DNA from: Microglena sp. YARC
Lineage: Eukaryota > Chlorophyta > Chlorophyceae > Chlamydomonadales > Chlamydomonadaceae
NCBI GenBank assembly: GCA_022414725.1
Contig: CM039463.1
Location: forward strand, 25,629,205-25,693,204
Reading direction: 5' to 3'
DNA: 64,000 bases
This document shows positions 27,864 through 43,214 of this stretch, in pieces. The notes under the pieces are model-generated. The model was not told the DNA's origin. It worked only from the letters and a program-made list of their open reading frames with translations, and made no database searches. Positions within the stretch are counted from its first letter, which is position 1. Every line of letters starts with the position of its first letter. A program made the translations under genes and the position numbers.

Positions 27864-29102
27864 ATCTCCAGGCCCGCCCACCGCTGTTCGTAGCTCCGGA
27901 GGACCCCAAGCTTGCTACGGCATCATCCCTACACTGCATCCCCCCACCCCCCCCCCACCCCCACCCCTCTCACCCCCCCCACCACCACCACCACCACCAC
28001 CTCCAGGCCCGCCCGCCGCTGTTCATAGCTCCCGAGGACCCCAAGCTTGCTCCGGCATCATCCCTACCCTGCATCCCCCCCACCACACCCCACCCCTCTC
28101 ACCCCCCCCCCCACCACCACCACCACCTCCAGGCCCGCCCGCCGCTGTTCATAGCTCCCGAGGACCCCAAGCTTGCTCCAGCATCATCCCTGCAGTGGAT
28201 GCTGGGAGACTCTGTGATGGTGGTACCTGTGGTGACACAAGGCGCTGATAGTGTGGAGGCAACATTCCCAGAGGTATGGAATTCATGCAGTGCAACAGGA
28301 ATTGTTTCTCCACTATATATAGTGATCGCTAGTTTTGACCGCGTTTTGACGAAATGATCGCTATTTTTTGTCTTCTTGTTTTGCCCTTAATGGCCCTAAA
28401 AAGCAAAACAAGGCTATACAAGCTACAAAAAGCTATTATTACGTCAGCTAAAAGGTGCACTAGTTTGCTTTAGGTTTGGCTGATTAACCAGCCAGGGGAG
28501 CTGCCTAGAAGCTGCTGCTCGAAGCCGACAAGAAAAACTGTGGGTTACATCTGTGTCTCTCCCCCCACATGAGTACATGACCCCACACAACACAACCCAA
28601 ACCATACCCACCCAGACCAAACCAAGCTAACCAAATAAAATCAAACCAAAAAACAAACCAAATGGAAGTACCAGGGTTTGAGAGCCGCCAACGAGGCTCC
28701 AGTGCAGTGTTTCTCTTTTCAGCTACGAGCAGCAGCTACTAGGCAGCTCCCCCGACTAGCTATTCAGCCAAACCCGGCGCTACCTGGAGCACCTTGAAGC
28801 TGGCATAATCAGCTGTTCAGAACTGCTGAAATAGTTCGTTGTAGTCTAGTGTCCGGCTCTGGGAGCTGTCAAGAAGCTGTGGTGAAAAGCCGAAAATAAA
28901 TGCTCCAGTACAACAGTGCTTACATTTAGTCTCGACTACACATTTGGTCTCGACTACACATTGGTGGTGATGGTGATGATGATAGTGATGATGATGGTGA
29001 TGATGATAATGATGATGAGGGTGATGATGATGATGATGATAATGATGATGATGGTGCTGCTGCGGCTGTTGCTGATGATGACGATGAGGGTGATGATGGT
29101 GT

Positions 29103-29134
<32 letters not shown>

Positions 29135-30626
29135 GTCACATGGACAGGACAAGGTCCTCTAGCGCTAAGCTCGTGGTCGGCTGGGAACACCAAGGGGTGA
29201 CTAGGATGCAGATCTCTCTACACTTTGAATTCAACTTGTACGTAGTGATCTCATATGATATCATGTGATGAGCTCGCGGTCGGCCTCAGACATCATATGA
29301 TGCGCTTGACTGTACGGCACATGTGACGGTGCACGTGACTGTACGGCTGGTTCGTTCAGTACTTATATTTGGTTCCCTACAAACAATCATGTATGGATGG
29401 ATGATATCCTTCCAGAGAGAACAAGTGGTCAGGGATCTAGTTGTCATTCCTTATCATGAGTCCGCGGGCTCATGATAAGGATGATGATGGTGATGATGAT
29501 AATGGTGATGATGGTGATGATGGTGATGATGATGATGATGATGGTCACATCATTCTGGTGCACTAGTAGACTCCAAATGTGTATGCAACGTGAAACGGAT
29601 ACAGGTAGCGTCTATACAAAGCAGCGCAAGGCAAGCTCGCAGTCAAGCCTATCATGCAAATCAAGGCTGGTTTTGGGGATAGCCTCGGAAAGCTTGGAGA
29701 GAACGATGTTGGTGGACAGGGATCTAGTTGTCCTCGGGCTGTCCTCGCCGTAATCGGTAGTGGCTGTGCAGCCGCAACAGATGGCTGCTCAGAGTGAACG
29801 ATGTAGGTGGACAGGGATGTAGTTGTCCGCGGGCTATCCTCGACGTAATCAGTAGCCGCTGTGCAGCCGGAACAGATGGCTGCTCAGAGAGAACGATGTA
29901 GGAGGACAGGGATCTAGTTGTCCGCGGGCTGTCCTTGGCTAGCCGAAACCAAGTGTAACAGCTGGAGTACAGAAGCCTTCCATGGGGCTCCCGTACCACA
30001 GTGCTTACATTTGGTTTCGACTACACAAGGACCGCCCTCGCTAGCCACGGAAAGCTTGAATAGAACGATGTAGGTAGACAGGGATCTAGTTTTCCGAGGG
30101 CTGTCCTCGCCGTAATCGGTAGTGGCTGTGCAGCCGGAACAGATGGCTGCGCAGAAAAAACGATGTAGGTAGACAGGGATCTAGTTGTCCGAGGGCTGTC
30201 CTTGCCGTAATCGGTAGCGACTGTGCAGCCAGAACAGGTGGCTGCTCAGAGAGAATGATGTAGGAGGACAGGGATCTAGTTGTCCGCGGGCTGTCCTTGG
30301 CTAGCCGAAACCAAGTGTAACAGCTGGAGTACAGAAGCCTTCCATGGGGCTCCCGTACCACAGTGCTTACATTTGGTTTCGACTACACAAGGTCCGCCCG
30401 CGCTAAGCTGAATCTGTGGTTTGGCTGCGAGTACTAGAGCTAGGCTGCAGATCTCTTCACAAGTCAGACTCTCGGTTGCAGATCTCTTCACAACTTCTAC
30501 TACACAAGGTCTGCCCGCGCTAAGCTCATGGAGCGCGCTCTGATTCTGTGGTATGGCTGCGAATACCAGGAAGTCTCTAGGCTGCTGATCTCTCCACCAT
30601 CTCAATGCGTGGTATTGTGTGTGTGT

Positions 30627-30688
<62 letters not shown>

Positions 30689-30804
30689 AAAATGAAGCGA
30701 TAAATGATATGCAACACAAGTCCACCATCTCAATGCATGTCGTTGTGGACATCACTGGTAAAATAACCTCGACAAGTAGACTCTTGTTTTGTCCTAACAA
30801 CAAG

Positions 30805-30835
<31 letters not shown>

Positions 30836-30914
30836 GAAACAACAGAAACAACAACAACAACCAAAACAACAGAAACAACAACAACAGAAACAACAGAAAC
30901 AATCAAACAACTGC

Positions 30915-30945
<31 letters not shown>

Positions 30946-31777
30946 TCCACGAGGTCAGCCAGAATCTGGTGTCTCATATGTTGATATGTTGCATCATATC
31001 TAGAGGGACTTGTTGAGGGGCATGACCCTGACCACCTTGTTGAGGTGGCAGTTGCTCATTTTTGGCGGGAGCCCCCCAGGGTTACTCATTTGTCCGTCCG
31101 ACCGACCAACCAACCGCGGTCGCGACCCCTCAGCTGGTCGTGACCGACCGACCGAAAATTGAAGCCTGACACGTCAGCCTACGGTCTCGTAAGTAACTCG
31201 CTTCCGTTGCCACCTGTCGCTCCATCGCGAATACTCTCTGCCATTTTTTAGTGTCGCATGCGACGCCGCATAGAACTTGTCCAACGACTAGCGCCCCTCC
31301 TCAGCGCTGCCCTTCCGCCCGGGTTCCCCCACAATCCAGTTGGGCTCCTCACAATACGACATGATGGCAGGGGAGGGGCACACTTTGTTGGAGAACATGA
31401 CCACCCAAACTGTCGCCCCATGCTTCACTGTGCCTACCATCATGCAGCATAGGATCATTCATAGGGTCGTGCTCCATGACATATGCTTCTTTTATCTAGA
31501 CCGCTTTGTGGGTGGCAGATCCCTCCTAGGTTGAGATCTGGTAGGGCTGGAGGGTGGAGGGGGAGGGACACTCACATGGTGGGGTTGAGGGGGCCTACAA
31601 TTTCACCGTAGTCAGCCCTAAATGCGATGACGTGGTAAACAACTATCTTAATGCGGGTACGGAGTGTGGAGGATAAGGTGAAACAATACATGCCCCGTTA
31701 TCCTGTATGAGTGAGGGGGACCCAACTGGTATTCCAATGGAGAGGCATTTTGATTCACTTATGTGGGAGCAAGGTAT

Positions 31778-31830
<53 letters not shown>

Positions 31831-34800
31831 AAAATGAAGCGATAAATGCTATGCAACACAAAGGCCAGAAAGTGTTGGCCAAAAATGTCGAAGAAAAGGA
31901 CTACTACTGAGCAAAACAAAAGAACTGGGGATTGTGAAGGGACACAAACAAACTATCAAAAGAACCCAGTCCAGGGAGCAGGGGATAGAGGAAAGGAAAC
32001 TTCTAGGGGCTAGGGAGACACATGAGTATCGGTCTAAGCGGTGGACAGGGCAGCCGTCAGCTTGTGGATGCGGGACTCGCGGCGGGCAATCTTGCTGTGG
32101 AGTTCACTGACTTGGTAGAGCAGATTGTCGATAGCACCTTGTTTGTGGTTCAGTTGTAAAGTGAATCTGCAGGCATCGGCATGGAGAAGCCCATGCCGAC
32201 GCCTGCAGATTCACTTCACAACTAAACCACAAACAGGGTGCTATCAACAACCTGCTGTACCAAGTCAGTGAACTCCACAGCAAGATTGCCCGCCACGAGG
32301 TCCGCATTGACGAGCTTACGGCCGCCCTGGCCACCGCTCAGGCCGCAACTGATATATCTCCCTAGCCCCATAGAAGCTTCCTTTCCTGTATCCCCTCCTT
32401 CTTGGACTGGGTTCTTTCGCTACTTTGTTGGTGTTCCTTCGCAATACCTAGTTCGTTTGTTTTGCTCTGTACTAGTCGCTGGTCTTGGGACTTGGGGGAC
32501 GAGACAAGGGGGGCACGAGGACAGGTGCAGACTAACCCTGTTGCAAGTTGCTAGGGACATAAAGGTTATATTTCGTACTGGCCCTTCAGTGCCCTGTTCC
32601 TGCAGGAGGTCGGGGAATAGATTGACTTCAGTAAATGAGTCAAATAAGACGAATGAGTCAAATGCGATCTCACCAACTTGATGCATCATGCAACACAGTA
32701 ACCCAAACCCAAGTCATTGAAGGACCAATACAACTACAATGGTTTAGGGTAAAATTTTAAGAAGAGTTATTATTCTACTAAGGAATACACTATAAGAAGG
32801 GTTTTGTACAAGAAGGAATACACTATAAGAAGGGTTTTCTGCAAGAAGGAATGCACTATAAGAAGGGTTTTCTGCAAGAATGAAATATGTTCTCAACGCG
32901 AACTCCCTGCTAGCAGTTTTTTGTTTTCAAATCTGAAAGTGGTTTTTTCTAGCTTCGTGGTTTTAAGCCTCCTCCAGGGACAGCGTTTTATTGTTTTTTG
33001 TAGCTTTTACTTCCTTTTAAAGCCTTTGGGGGTCATTTAGGGCAAACAAAAACTTTTTGTTTACATTTGTTTTCGAGAATTTTGCCAACAAGGGGTCAAA
33101 ACTTGCAATCGCTGTACATAGCGGGGGAAAAAAGCCCTGCCTGCCAGGCTTCATTTAGCTGCTTGCTCGCAGATTGAGGGGGGAGGCCGGGAGGGGGGAG
33201 GGGTATGCAAGCTTGGGAGCATTGGACGGTAGGCCATGTGTCCAGGTGTGTTTTCGTTTTTGTTTTTGCTTTCTGCTCTATCAACCACCACCGCCGCCGC
33301 CACCACCACCACCACCACCACTACCACTAGATGTATGCTTCCGGTGAGGTTTTGAGGTCCTCAAGACCCATGGCCATGCCATTGAGGATATTCGTTGAAA
33401 CAGGGATTTGCTATGTCCAAAAGTCTAACAGGTTAAGCAGGTGTACAAGGGCCAGAGGGAGCTGGACGAGCAGCAAAAGCCCTTATGTGTGCTTCTTGTT
33501 TGCACCCTCGTGGGATCCTGCAGTACAACGTTTGCGATCCTATGCCTGAATGTACATGGCGGATACAGGAGTGGGCATCTTAATGGCAGCAAATTATATT
33601 CCTACAGCTGCTACTCACACTCCCCCACACACACTCCCCCCCCACACACACTAACACCTCTGCACCCTCCACACCCACCCAGGGCCAATGGTACCACGCC
33701 TGGACTTTCTCGCACACCGATGGCCCCGTCTCCCACACTATCCCCACTATATATTACTTCTACACACGCACTATCACACATACGCACTCCCCACCACACA
33801 CTCCAACACATACACACCTCTGCACCCTCCACACCCATGCAGGGCCGATGGTACCACGCCTGGACTTTCTCGCACACCGATGGCCCCGTCTCCCACACTA
33901 TCCCCACTATATATTACTTCTACACACACACTATCACACATACGCACTCCCCCACACACACTCCCACACATCATGCATGGCCAATGGTATGATGCCTGGA
34001 CTTTGGCTTAAACTGATGGCCCCGTCACCCACACTATCCCCACTATCACTTCTACACACACACTCCCACACATACCCACACAAACACTCCCCACATACAC
34101 TCCTACACACACTCACATACACACTACCACACACACACTCCCACACATCCACACAGTTCTGCACCGTCCACACCCATGCAGGGCCGATGGTATGATGCCT
34201 GGACTTTCGACTACACGGATGGTCCCGTCTCCCCCACTATCCCCACTATCACATCCACACACACACTCCCCCCCACACACACTCCTCCGCACCCTCCACA
34301 CCCATGCAGGGCCGATGGTACGATGCCTGGACTTTCGCCTACACCGATGGCCCCGTCACCCGCACTATCCCCGCCCCTCTTGGACACATCCCCGTATTTT
34401 ATAGAGGAGGCACCATCATACCCATGCAACGCCACAGAGTCGGCGCTGGAGTAACGACCGAAGATGTCGCGGCTTCGCGTGTCACTCTTCTTGTCGCACT
34501 TCCAGCTGATGAGAGGTTGGATTCACAAATGAAGGTGTTCTCGACCTTGTCGTATATCAAGGTAGGGGCAGTACAACACAGTACACATGCAGGCGTTCTC
34601 TCTTCTTGTTACACTTCCAGCTGATGAGAAGTTGGATGCGCAAATGGAGGTGTTCTCGACCTTGTCGTATATCAAGGTAGGGGCAGTACAACACAGTACA
34701 CATGCAGTCGGTCAATACCTTGTCATATATGATATATTAGGGTAGGGGCAGTACAACACAGTACACATGCACGCGTCCTCTATATTGTCATATATTATAT

Positions 34801-37800
34801 GTGAAGGTAGGGGCAGTACAACACAGTACACATGCACGCGTCCTCTACATTGTCATATATTATATGTGAAGGTAGGGGCAGTACAACACAGTACACATGC
34901 ACGCGTCCTCAATATTGTCATATATTATATGTGAAGGTAGGGGCAGTACAACACAGTACACATGCACGCGTCCTCTACATTGTCATATATGACATGTGAA
35001 GGTAGGGGCAGTACAACACAGTACACTTGCACGCGTCCTCTACATTGTCATATATTATATGTGAAGGTAGGGGCAGTACAACACAGTACACATGCACGCG
35101 TCCTCTACATTGTCATATATTATATGTGAAGGTAGGGGCAGTACAACACAGTACACATGCACGCGTCCTCTACATTGCCATATATTATATGTGAAGGTAG
35201 GGGCAGTACAACACAGTACACATGCACGCGTCCTCAACATTGTCATATATTATATGTGAAGGTAGGGGCAGTACAACACAGTACACATGCACGCGTCCTC
35301 TACATTGTCATATATTGTATGTGAAGGTAGGGGCAGTACAACACAGTACACATGCAAGCGGTCTGCACCTCTTCATATATGACATGTGAAGGTAGGGGCA
35401 GTACAACACAGTACACATGCAGTCGGTCAATACCTTGTCATATATGATATATTAGGGTAGGGGCAGTACAACACAGTACACATGCACGCGTCCTCTACAT
35501 TGTCATATATTATATGTGAAGGTAGGGGCTGTACAACACAGTACACATGCACGCGTCCTCTACATTGTCATATATTATATGTGAAGGTAGGGGCAGTACA
35601 ACACAGTACACATGCAAGCGTCCTCTACATTGTCATATATGACATGTGAAGGTAGGGGCAGTACAACACAGTACACATGCAAGCGTCCTCTACATTGCCA
35701 TATATTATATGTGAAGGTAGGGGCAGTACAACACAGTACACATGCACGCGTCCTCTACATTGTCATATATTGTATGTGAAGGTAGGGGCAGTACAACACA
35801 GTACACATGCACGCGTCCTCTACATTGTCATATATTATATGAATGTAGAGGCAGTACAACACAGTGCACATGCAAGCGGTCTGCACCTCTTCATATATGA
35901 CATGTGAAGGTAGGGGATGTATAGTCAGAGATAATTTTTCCGGAACATATTCCGATCGGAATACGAGACCCCGTTTTTGCCAAGATTGCCGGAATAAGAA
36001 ACCTTTTTTTTTTTTTACTGAATTCGACTAAAATTTACCCAAAATGACCAAAATCGGAATAAGGATCCTGTTTTGGGAGGAAAAGGGGGAGGAATAAAAT
36101 GAAAGGGAATAAGATTTCATCTTTTTGATTTGAAAAATATCCCTGTGTACAGTACAGAAATAGTGCAGGCGCTCTCGGCCATGTCAGATGTGATATATTA
36201 GGGTGGAGGCAGTTCAGCACGGTATACATGTAGGCGTCCTTTTCATTGTCACATATCAGTGTTGGGGCAGTACAGCACAGTACACATGCAGGCGTCCACT
36301 TCATTGTCGCATATCAGTCTTGGGGCAGTACAGCAAAGTACACATGCAGGCGTCCTCTTTATTGTCACATATCAGTGTTGGGGCAGTACAGCGAAGTACA
36401 CATGGAGAAGCTCTCTACATTGCCATATAGTTCACGCCCTTTTTCCTAATTCTGCAGGACAATCTGGAAGGTCACATGATGGTCCAACCAACATTTATAT
36501 ATATACATCAATACAGGTTTGGGGTTTATGGTTTATATATTCATTTATTCAAGTATGTATTTGTTTATTTATTTATTTATTTATTTATTTATTCTGCAAG
36601 ACAAGCTGGAAGGTCCCCTGAGGATGGTCCACCCAACATTCATTTATTTATTTGTGTATTTATTTATTTATGTATTTATTTATTTGTGTATTTATTTATT
36701 TGTGTATTTATTTATTTGTGTATTTATGCTGTAGGACAAGCAGGAAGGTCACATGATGATGGTCCAACCAACAAGCAATACTTCCTTGAAGGACAACAAA
36801 CTGATTCCTCTTTAAAATGCCTATTTTGCTGTTTGGCTTCCCCTCAACGGCTCAACTGCCATGTTCACGCCCTTTTTATAATTCTGCAGGACAAGCTGGA
36901 AGGGCACATGATGATGATGATGATCCAACCATCATGTATTGATGTATTTATTTATTTATTTATGCTGTAGGGCAAGTTGGAAGGGCACATGAAGATGATC
37001 CAACCAGCTGGCAATGCTTTCTCCGTTGACAACCAACCAATTCCTCTTTCTGAATGCCTATTTCGCTGTTCGGCTTCCCGTGAACTTCCATCTTCACCCC
37101 CTTTTTCTAATTCTGCAGGACAAGCTGGAAGGGCACATGATGATGATCCAACCAACAGGCAATGCTTCCTCCAAGGACAACAAGCCGATTCCATTCTGGC
37201 TATTAGAGGATCCCGTGGAGGTGGACCCGGCTAACAAGGACCCTGTATTACATGTTGGCGTGGACGCTGCAGGAGTGTTGTATGCCGATGATGGAGTTAC
37301 CTTGAGCGTCGGTGGGGACAAATCATTGGAGGTGCGGTGGCATGTTGTACGCCGATAATGGCGTTACCTTGAACGTCGGTAGTGACATATCATTGGAGGT
37401 GCGGTGGGTTGAACGCGGACAATGGTGTTTTGGTGAACGTCGGTGGTGACATATCATCGGGTGTATGTTGGGACTCTCCCCAAGGGGTGTATTGATTCTC
37501 ACATCAGATTTCAGCCAAAGCCTAAGAATATATCTTGTAATTCTGGATTATCAGGAGGGGGTCATTGAAAGAAACACTTATAGCCATTCAGCGGATCGTT
37601 TGGGAATCATTGTTTTGGCGGAGCCCCCCCCCTTTTTGGGGGGCGGGAGCCCCAAGGTCACCCATTGTCCGTTTGTTCATCTGTGCGACCGCCCCCCCAC
37701 CCCACCCCCCAGACGAAGCCTGACACATCAGCCAACGGTCTCGTAACTAACTGGCTTCGGTCCGCTTGATTCCATTGCCAACACTCTTATCGCCAATTCT

Positions 37801-40800
37801 TCACGTCGCTTGGGACGCTGCCTAGGACTTCTCGAAATAGGTCGTACTCTGTACTTCAGATTCAGCCTTTACTTTTGATAATTCTGGGCTGAAACATTTG
37901 CCTGAGAATGGAAATGAGATTGAGAATTAGGCCTGACAACATAGAGGTCCGAACTACGACCTGTCGACGTGTCAACCTATTGATTCCCAAACGGTCCGCT
38001 GAATTGCTCATAATGGATGTATGCAGTTTAGCAGTGTCTTTTTGGCGGAGCCCCCTCTTCAAGGGGGCAGGAGCCCCCCCATGTTTACCCATTTGTCCGT
38101 TTGAACGAAAAATAAATTGAAGCCTGACACATCAGCCAACGGTCGCGTAACTAACTCGCTTCGATCAGCTCCATCGTTGCCACCTCTCGTTCCGTTGCCA
38201 ACACACTCCGCGTATTCCGCGTCGCTTGCAACGCTGCATAGGACTTGTTCATTTTAGCCCTTTCTGCTATCATGGTTGAGCAAGTCCCTTTAGCCTATTT
38301 GGCTACCCCTGGACTGTAACTACATTCATACATGCATACATACTTACATACATACACGAATACAATGAACTTGTCCACAACGAATGGCATGGGATGGCTG
38401 GTTTATAACTTGGAAATAAAAAAATAAAATAAGATTGAAGGCCCCTATAAATGAAGCTTTAAAAATAAGAACAGAGTAAGATTGAAGGCCCCTAAACATG
38501 AAGATTGACTAAATTGTATGAACATCTCTCAAGACTGACATCTCTAATCAACAAATTGTATAAAAAAATGGCGGAGAGTGATCGCGAGGGAGCGACGTGG
38601 CAACGGAAGCGAGTTAGTTACGAGACCGTTGGCTGACGTGTCGGGCTTCATCACGGTCAGACGGATGGATGGATGGATGGATGGACGGACGGACGGACAA
38701 ATGGGTAACACTAGGGGCTCCCGCCCCCCAGAAGAGGGGGCTCCGCCAAAAACGTGTGTTGGCTGTACCATCACAAAGGTGTGGTATGGAGCATATAAAT
38801 GACGGTTGACTAAACTCCCCATCTTTAATCAGAAATGTTTGTTGGCTGTACCATCACAAAGGTGTTGTACGGAGCATATAAATGAAGATTTACTATATTC
38901 GCCATCTCTAATCAGAAACGTTTGTTGGCTGTACCATCACAAAGGTATGGTAGGAGCATATAAATGATGGTTTCCTAAATTCACCATCTCTAATCAGAAT
39001 CTTTTGTTGGCTGTACCTTCACCCAGGTGTGGTACGGAGCCTACAGGACAGGCACCTACAGTGGATTGGTGAAGGGTGAGATCCACAGCACACCATCTGG
39101 CCCATCCAACCCGACTGAGTCAGCTGCTCAAGGTAAGTGGCAATGAGTGGGGTGGGGGTGGCAGGGTGGCGATAAGTGGGGTGGGGGTGACAGGGTGGCA
39201 AGGAGTGGGGTGTGGATGGACGTGGCGGTCCCAACCGAGTCAGCTGCTCAAGGTAGGTAAAAGCTTAGAGCAATTCGATGTGTGGCAGTACGATGTGTGA
39301 CAGTACGATATGTGGCAATACGGTGCTGTTTGGCAATAATGAGCTTGATGAGTAGCCTTGAAGTCTGGAGCCATATACTGTACTGCAATACAGAAACACA
39401 TAGCAATTTGAAAGATTTGACGGGTTTTGTAAGGGGTTATCCTAGATTAACGTAAAGCTCGACGCTACTCATTTGACATTTTTGTTCAGATTAAGTCAAT
39501 CTTACCTTCCAGCCAACTTCCAACCAACTTCCAACCCTCAACTTCCAACCCCCAACTTCCAACCAACTTCCAACCAACCCCAATTCCAACCAACTTCCAA
39601 CCCCCAACTTCAAACCAACTTCAAACCAACCCTCAATTTCCACCCAACTCCCAACCCCCAATTTCCACCAAAGTCTATCCCCCAACTTCAAACCAACTTC
39701 CAACCAAAGTCAATCTCAATTTCCTCCCATACGCACCATCACATCATTTTAGGCTCTAAAACACCCCCCACCTTGTACAGACGCTCGCAAGTTGAAATAT
39801 GAATCTGTTAAGATCATCGGCCTTCCCCCTCCTCATGTTGGTCTCAGCTACTCAGCGATCGTACAGGGGGTGGAGATTTACCGTGACGGCGAGGTACGCT
39901 TTGTACTGTTTGGAATTATAGATAGATATAGGCGAATATAGACAATTGTATAGTTGTATGTATTCTTGTTCATTTTATATTTTCAGGTACTTGGCAAATC
40001 CGCATTCGTGCAGGGGGTGGAGATTTACCGTGACGGCGAGGTACGCTTTGTCCTGTTTGGAATCATATATAATTAGGTATTCTTAATTTGTGTTCTTCAG
40101 TATTGTTCCTTTGGGAACTCAGCTACTCAGCAATCGTACAGGGGGGAGGGGGGGGGGGGGGTATTTACCGTGATGGTGAGGTATGTACTGTACTGTACTA
40201 TACTACTCAGCAATCGTACAGGGGGGAGGGGGGGGGGGGGGGGGGGGGGTATTTACCGTGATGGTGAGGTATGTACTGTACTATACTATACTACTCAGCA
40301 ATCGTACAGGGGGGAGGGGGGGGGGGGGGGGGTATTTACCGTGATGGTGAGGTATGTACTGTACTATTGGGCAAACTATATATTCCTGGTTTGTAAGTTT
40401 CGAGCTCTGGGCTGTATGGTATAGTATTACCCAGTCAACGATCAGATGGGTCTGAGGTTTGAGCCCTGGCCAGGATCACAAATCTCAGATTTGCCGCCTT
40501 GAAGGTAGAGAACTTCCCTCCGTGCTGTAGTCCAAGCTCAGGCGCAGAGGGTCTGCGAAACCAAAATAAACCCAACATGGTAGCTATTCTCCAATATGTA
40601 CACATGCATGCAAACGGGAGGGTTTCCTCAATTCCCCACCTTTGGCATGGCGTACTAATTTCCAATTTTCCTGGTTTGTTTTCCTCTCTATTATTTTGGG
40701 GGGAACTCAGCAACTCGGCGATGTACGTTTTGAACTTATGGAAACTTATGGGATCATATGGGAACAATACTTAGTCTTGGTTTTTCAGCTTCTTTATTCT

Positions 40801-40960
40801 TGTTTGGGGAACTCAGCTACTCAACAATCGAACAGGGGGTGGAGATGTACTGTGACGGCGAGGTACGTTTTGTACTGATGGGGCAAATAGATATGCACAC
40901 TTCATGTTGTTCTCTATTTTTGTTCATTTATTTATTCATTTAGGTCTCCATTTATTTATT

Positions 40961-41014
<54 letters not shown>

Positions 41015-43050
41015 CAGTTCATATTGTTCTCTATTTGTGTTCATTTATTTATGTACTCATTTATGTCTCCATTTATTTATTCGTGTATTTATTTATATAT
41101 ATATATATATACGAGGGGGGGCAAGAAAAAAGCTGCCGTACCGCACCTTCGCTTTGGATAGAGCCTATCCTCAAACTATATAAAAAAAAAAAGTTTTTTT
41201 TTTTTAGCCAAAAATAAAGTTGTACCATAGTTAGAGGGGTCCAAAGTTTTTTTCAACCAAAGCGGCCAAAATCTTAACATCGCGATAAATCACGTTTGGA
41301 TAACCCCATGAAAGATGTAAGAGCATAACTGAAATGGGCTTTAAAAGATCTTTCGAATGACCCCCATTTAGGGGGGGTAGGGTGAGGTAATTGGGTTTTA
41401 GGAGGGGGGGGGGGGGGGGGGGGGGGGGGGTAAAAAAACTTTTAGCCAACTTTATTTTCCCCCTCTTTTTGTATGAAACGTCCACAATTCCAACTCCCAT
41501 CTGAATCGGACACCATATCGAAGGTGCGGTCCCAAAATCTGTCTTTCTGCCCCCCCCCCTGTATATATATATATATATATATGTATAATAAAAGAAATAT
41601 ATATATATATATATATAAAAAGAAATCATGGTCGTGGTCGTGGTGGTCGTGGTGGTGTCATCGCGTTACGACTTAACCGACTTCCGCTCAGCAATTCCCG
41701 CCCAGCCCAATTCCCGCTCAGCCAATTCACGCTTTTAATCCCTCCTGCTTCAACTTCTGCCTGATTGGCCTCCTGCGAATTCTGCCTTATGCCAACCTTC
41801 GCCTCCTGCGTATTCTACCTGGTGCGTATCCCGCCCGATTTCTCCTTTTCCCGCCAGAGTTCATCCACCTGATTTCGGTAGCGCCACAGTTCGTCTTCCT
41901 ACAAGCTTTTACCCCTGCATCTCTGCAAGACCTTTCCCTTGCGTCAAGAGACCTGTCGCTGCGCACAACGGGAGGTGACGTGGTGAGTCAGCGGACCTGT
42001 CAGAAATCTCCGAATCGCATCCATCCCATGTCACAAACTTGACTGCAAATTCTTCCCACTGCATTGAGTAACATGTCGCTCCGCATTGTGCCATAGCAAG
42101 TACGCATCAAAGTTGACCGAATGAAAAATCTCGCTGAGCATTCTCGCCCTACCTTGACCGAACATCTCAAATCAGCAACTTGACTGTAACTTCTTCCCAC
42201 TGCATCGAGAAACATGTCGTCGCTGTGCATTGTGCTATAGCGAGCACGCGGCAAAGTTGAATGGATGAACCTAGCGATGTTTCCAAGTCCCAGATCGAGT
42301 TGACTTCGGGAGCAGTTACGGTGAACAGGATTGTTCTTCGGCCGAACTGAATACATGCTCGCTAAGAAGAAGCTTTAATTATATACAGTTGCGATTGCGC
42401 AGGTTCAGCCTTTTCAGTGGGGTCGACTATCGATCACAGCTGAGGTGGCAGGGAAGCAGGTCCGATGCTTTTAGCGGAGTCAGATGATGCGCAAACGTTG
42501 TCGATGCTCATCGTCCCGTTTGCCTTTCAGCTATGGCAAAGCCCACAGCTGAAGTGGAGGGGGGCAGATACGGAGTATGTGTGTGCTGGTGGGTGCGTGT
42601 AGGAGGGAGGGGAGGGATGAGAGTGGGGAGAGGGTGGGGCTGGTGGATGGCTGGGGTGGGGAAGGGATGGAGTCAGGAAATATGTCAGGAAGAGTAAGGG
42701 AGTATGTTTGTGGGCGGAGGTACATGGTTGGGTGGGGGTGGGGGTGGAGATAACTGGGGGGGGGGGGGGGGGGGGGGGGGGGGTACGGTGGTGTTTGTGT
42801 GCTTGTGGGTGCACAAGGGAGACCATCGCAAGGGATATGCGTCCGTCAATGTTTAAGTTGCATGTACTGCAGAGAAAACCGTTTTGCAACCCAGCCCAAA
42901 ACAGGTGTGGCCAACGGGAGGGAAGGGGGGAGGGGCGGATAATGGTTTGGTGGTGGTGGTGTGTGAATGGGTGGGGGCTTTCAAGTGCAAACCATTATGT
43001 AACCAGCCCCAAATAGGTGTGGCCAAAGGTCAAACGGGCACCGTACTATG

Positions 43051-43081
<31 letters not shown>

Positions 43082-43131
43082 TCTTCGTGAGAGTAGATGT
43101 GGCCACCGGCCACACGGGCTTACCGTACTAG

Positions 43132-43165
<34 letters not shown>

Positions 43166-43173
43166 ATATATAC

Positions 43174-43214
<41 letters not shown>

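Noticed and set aside
29690..30390. Two 91-codon minus-strand frames (GRLLYSSCYTWFRLAKDSP...)
   Set aside because: Both copies belong to a 361-bp duplication with 92-bp internal repeats. The frame has no family resemblance and the composition follows the repeat.
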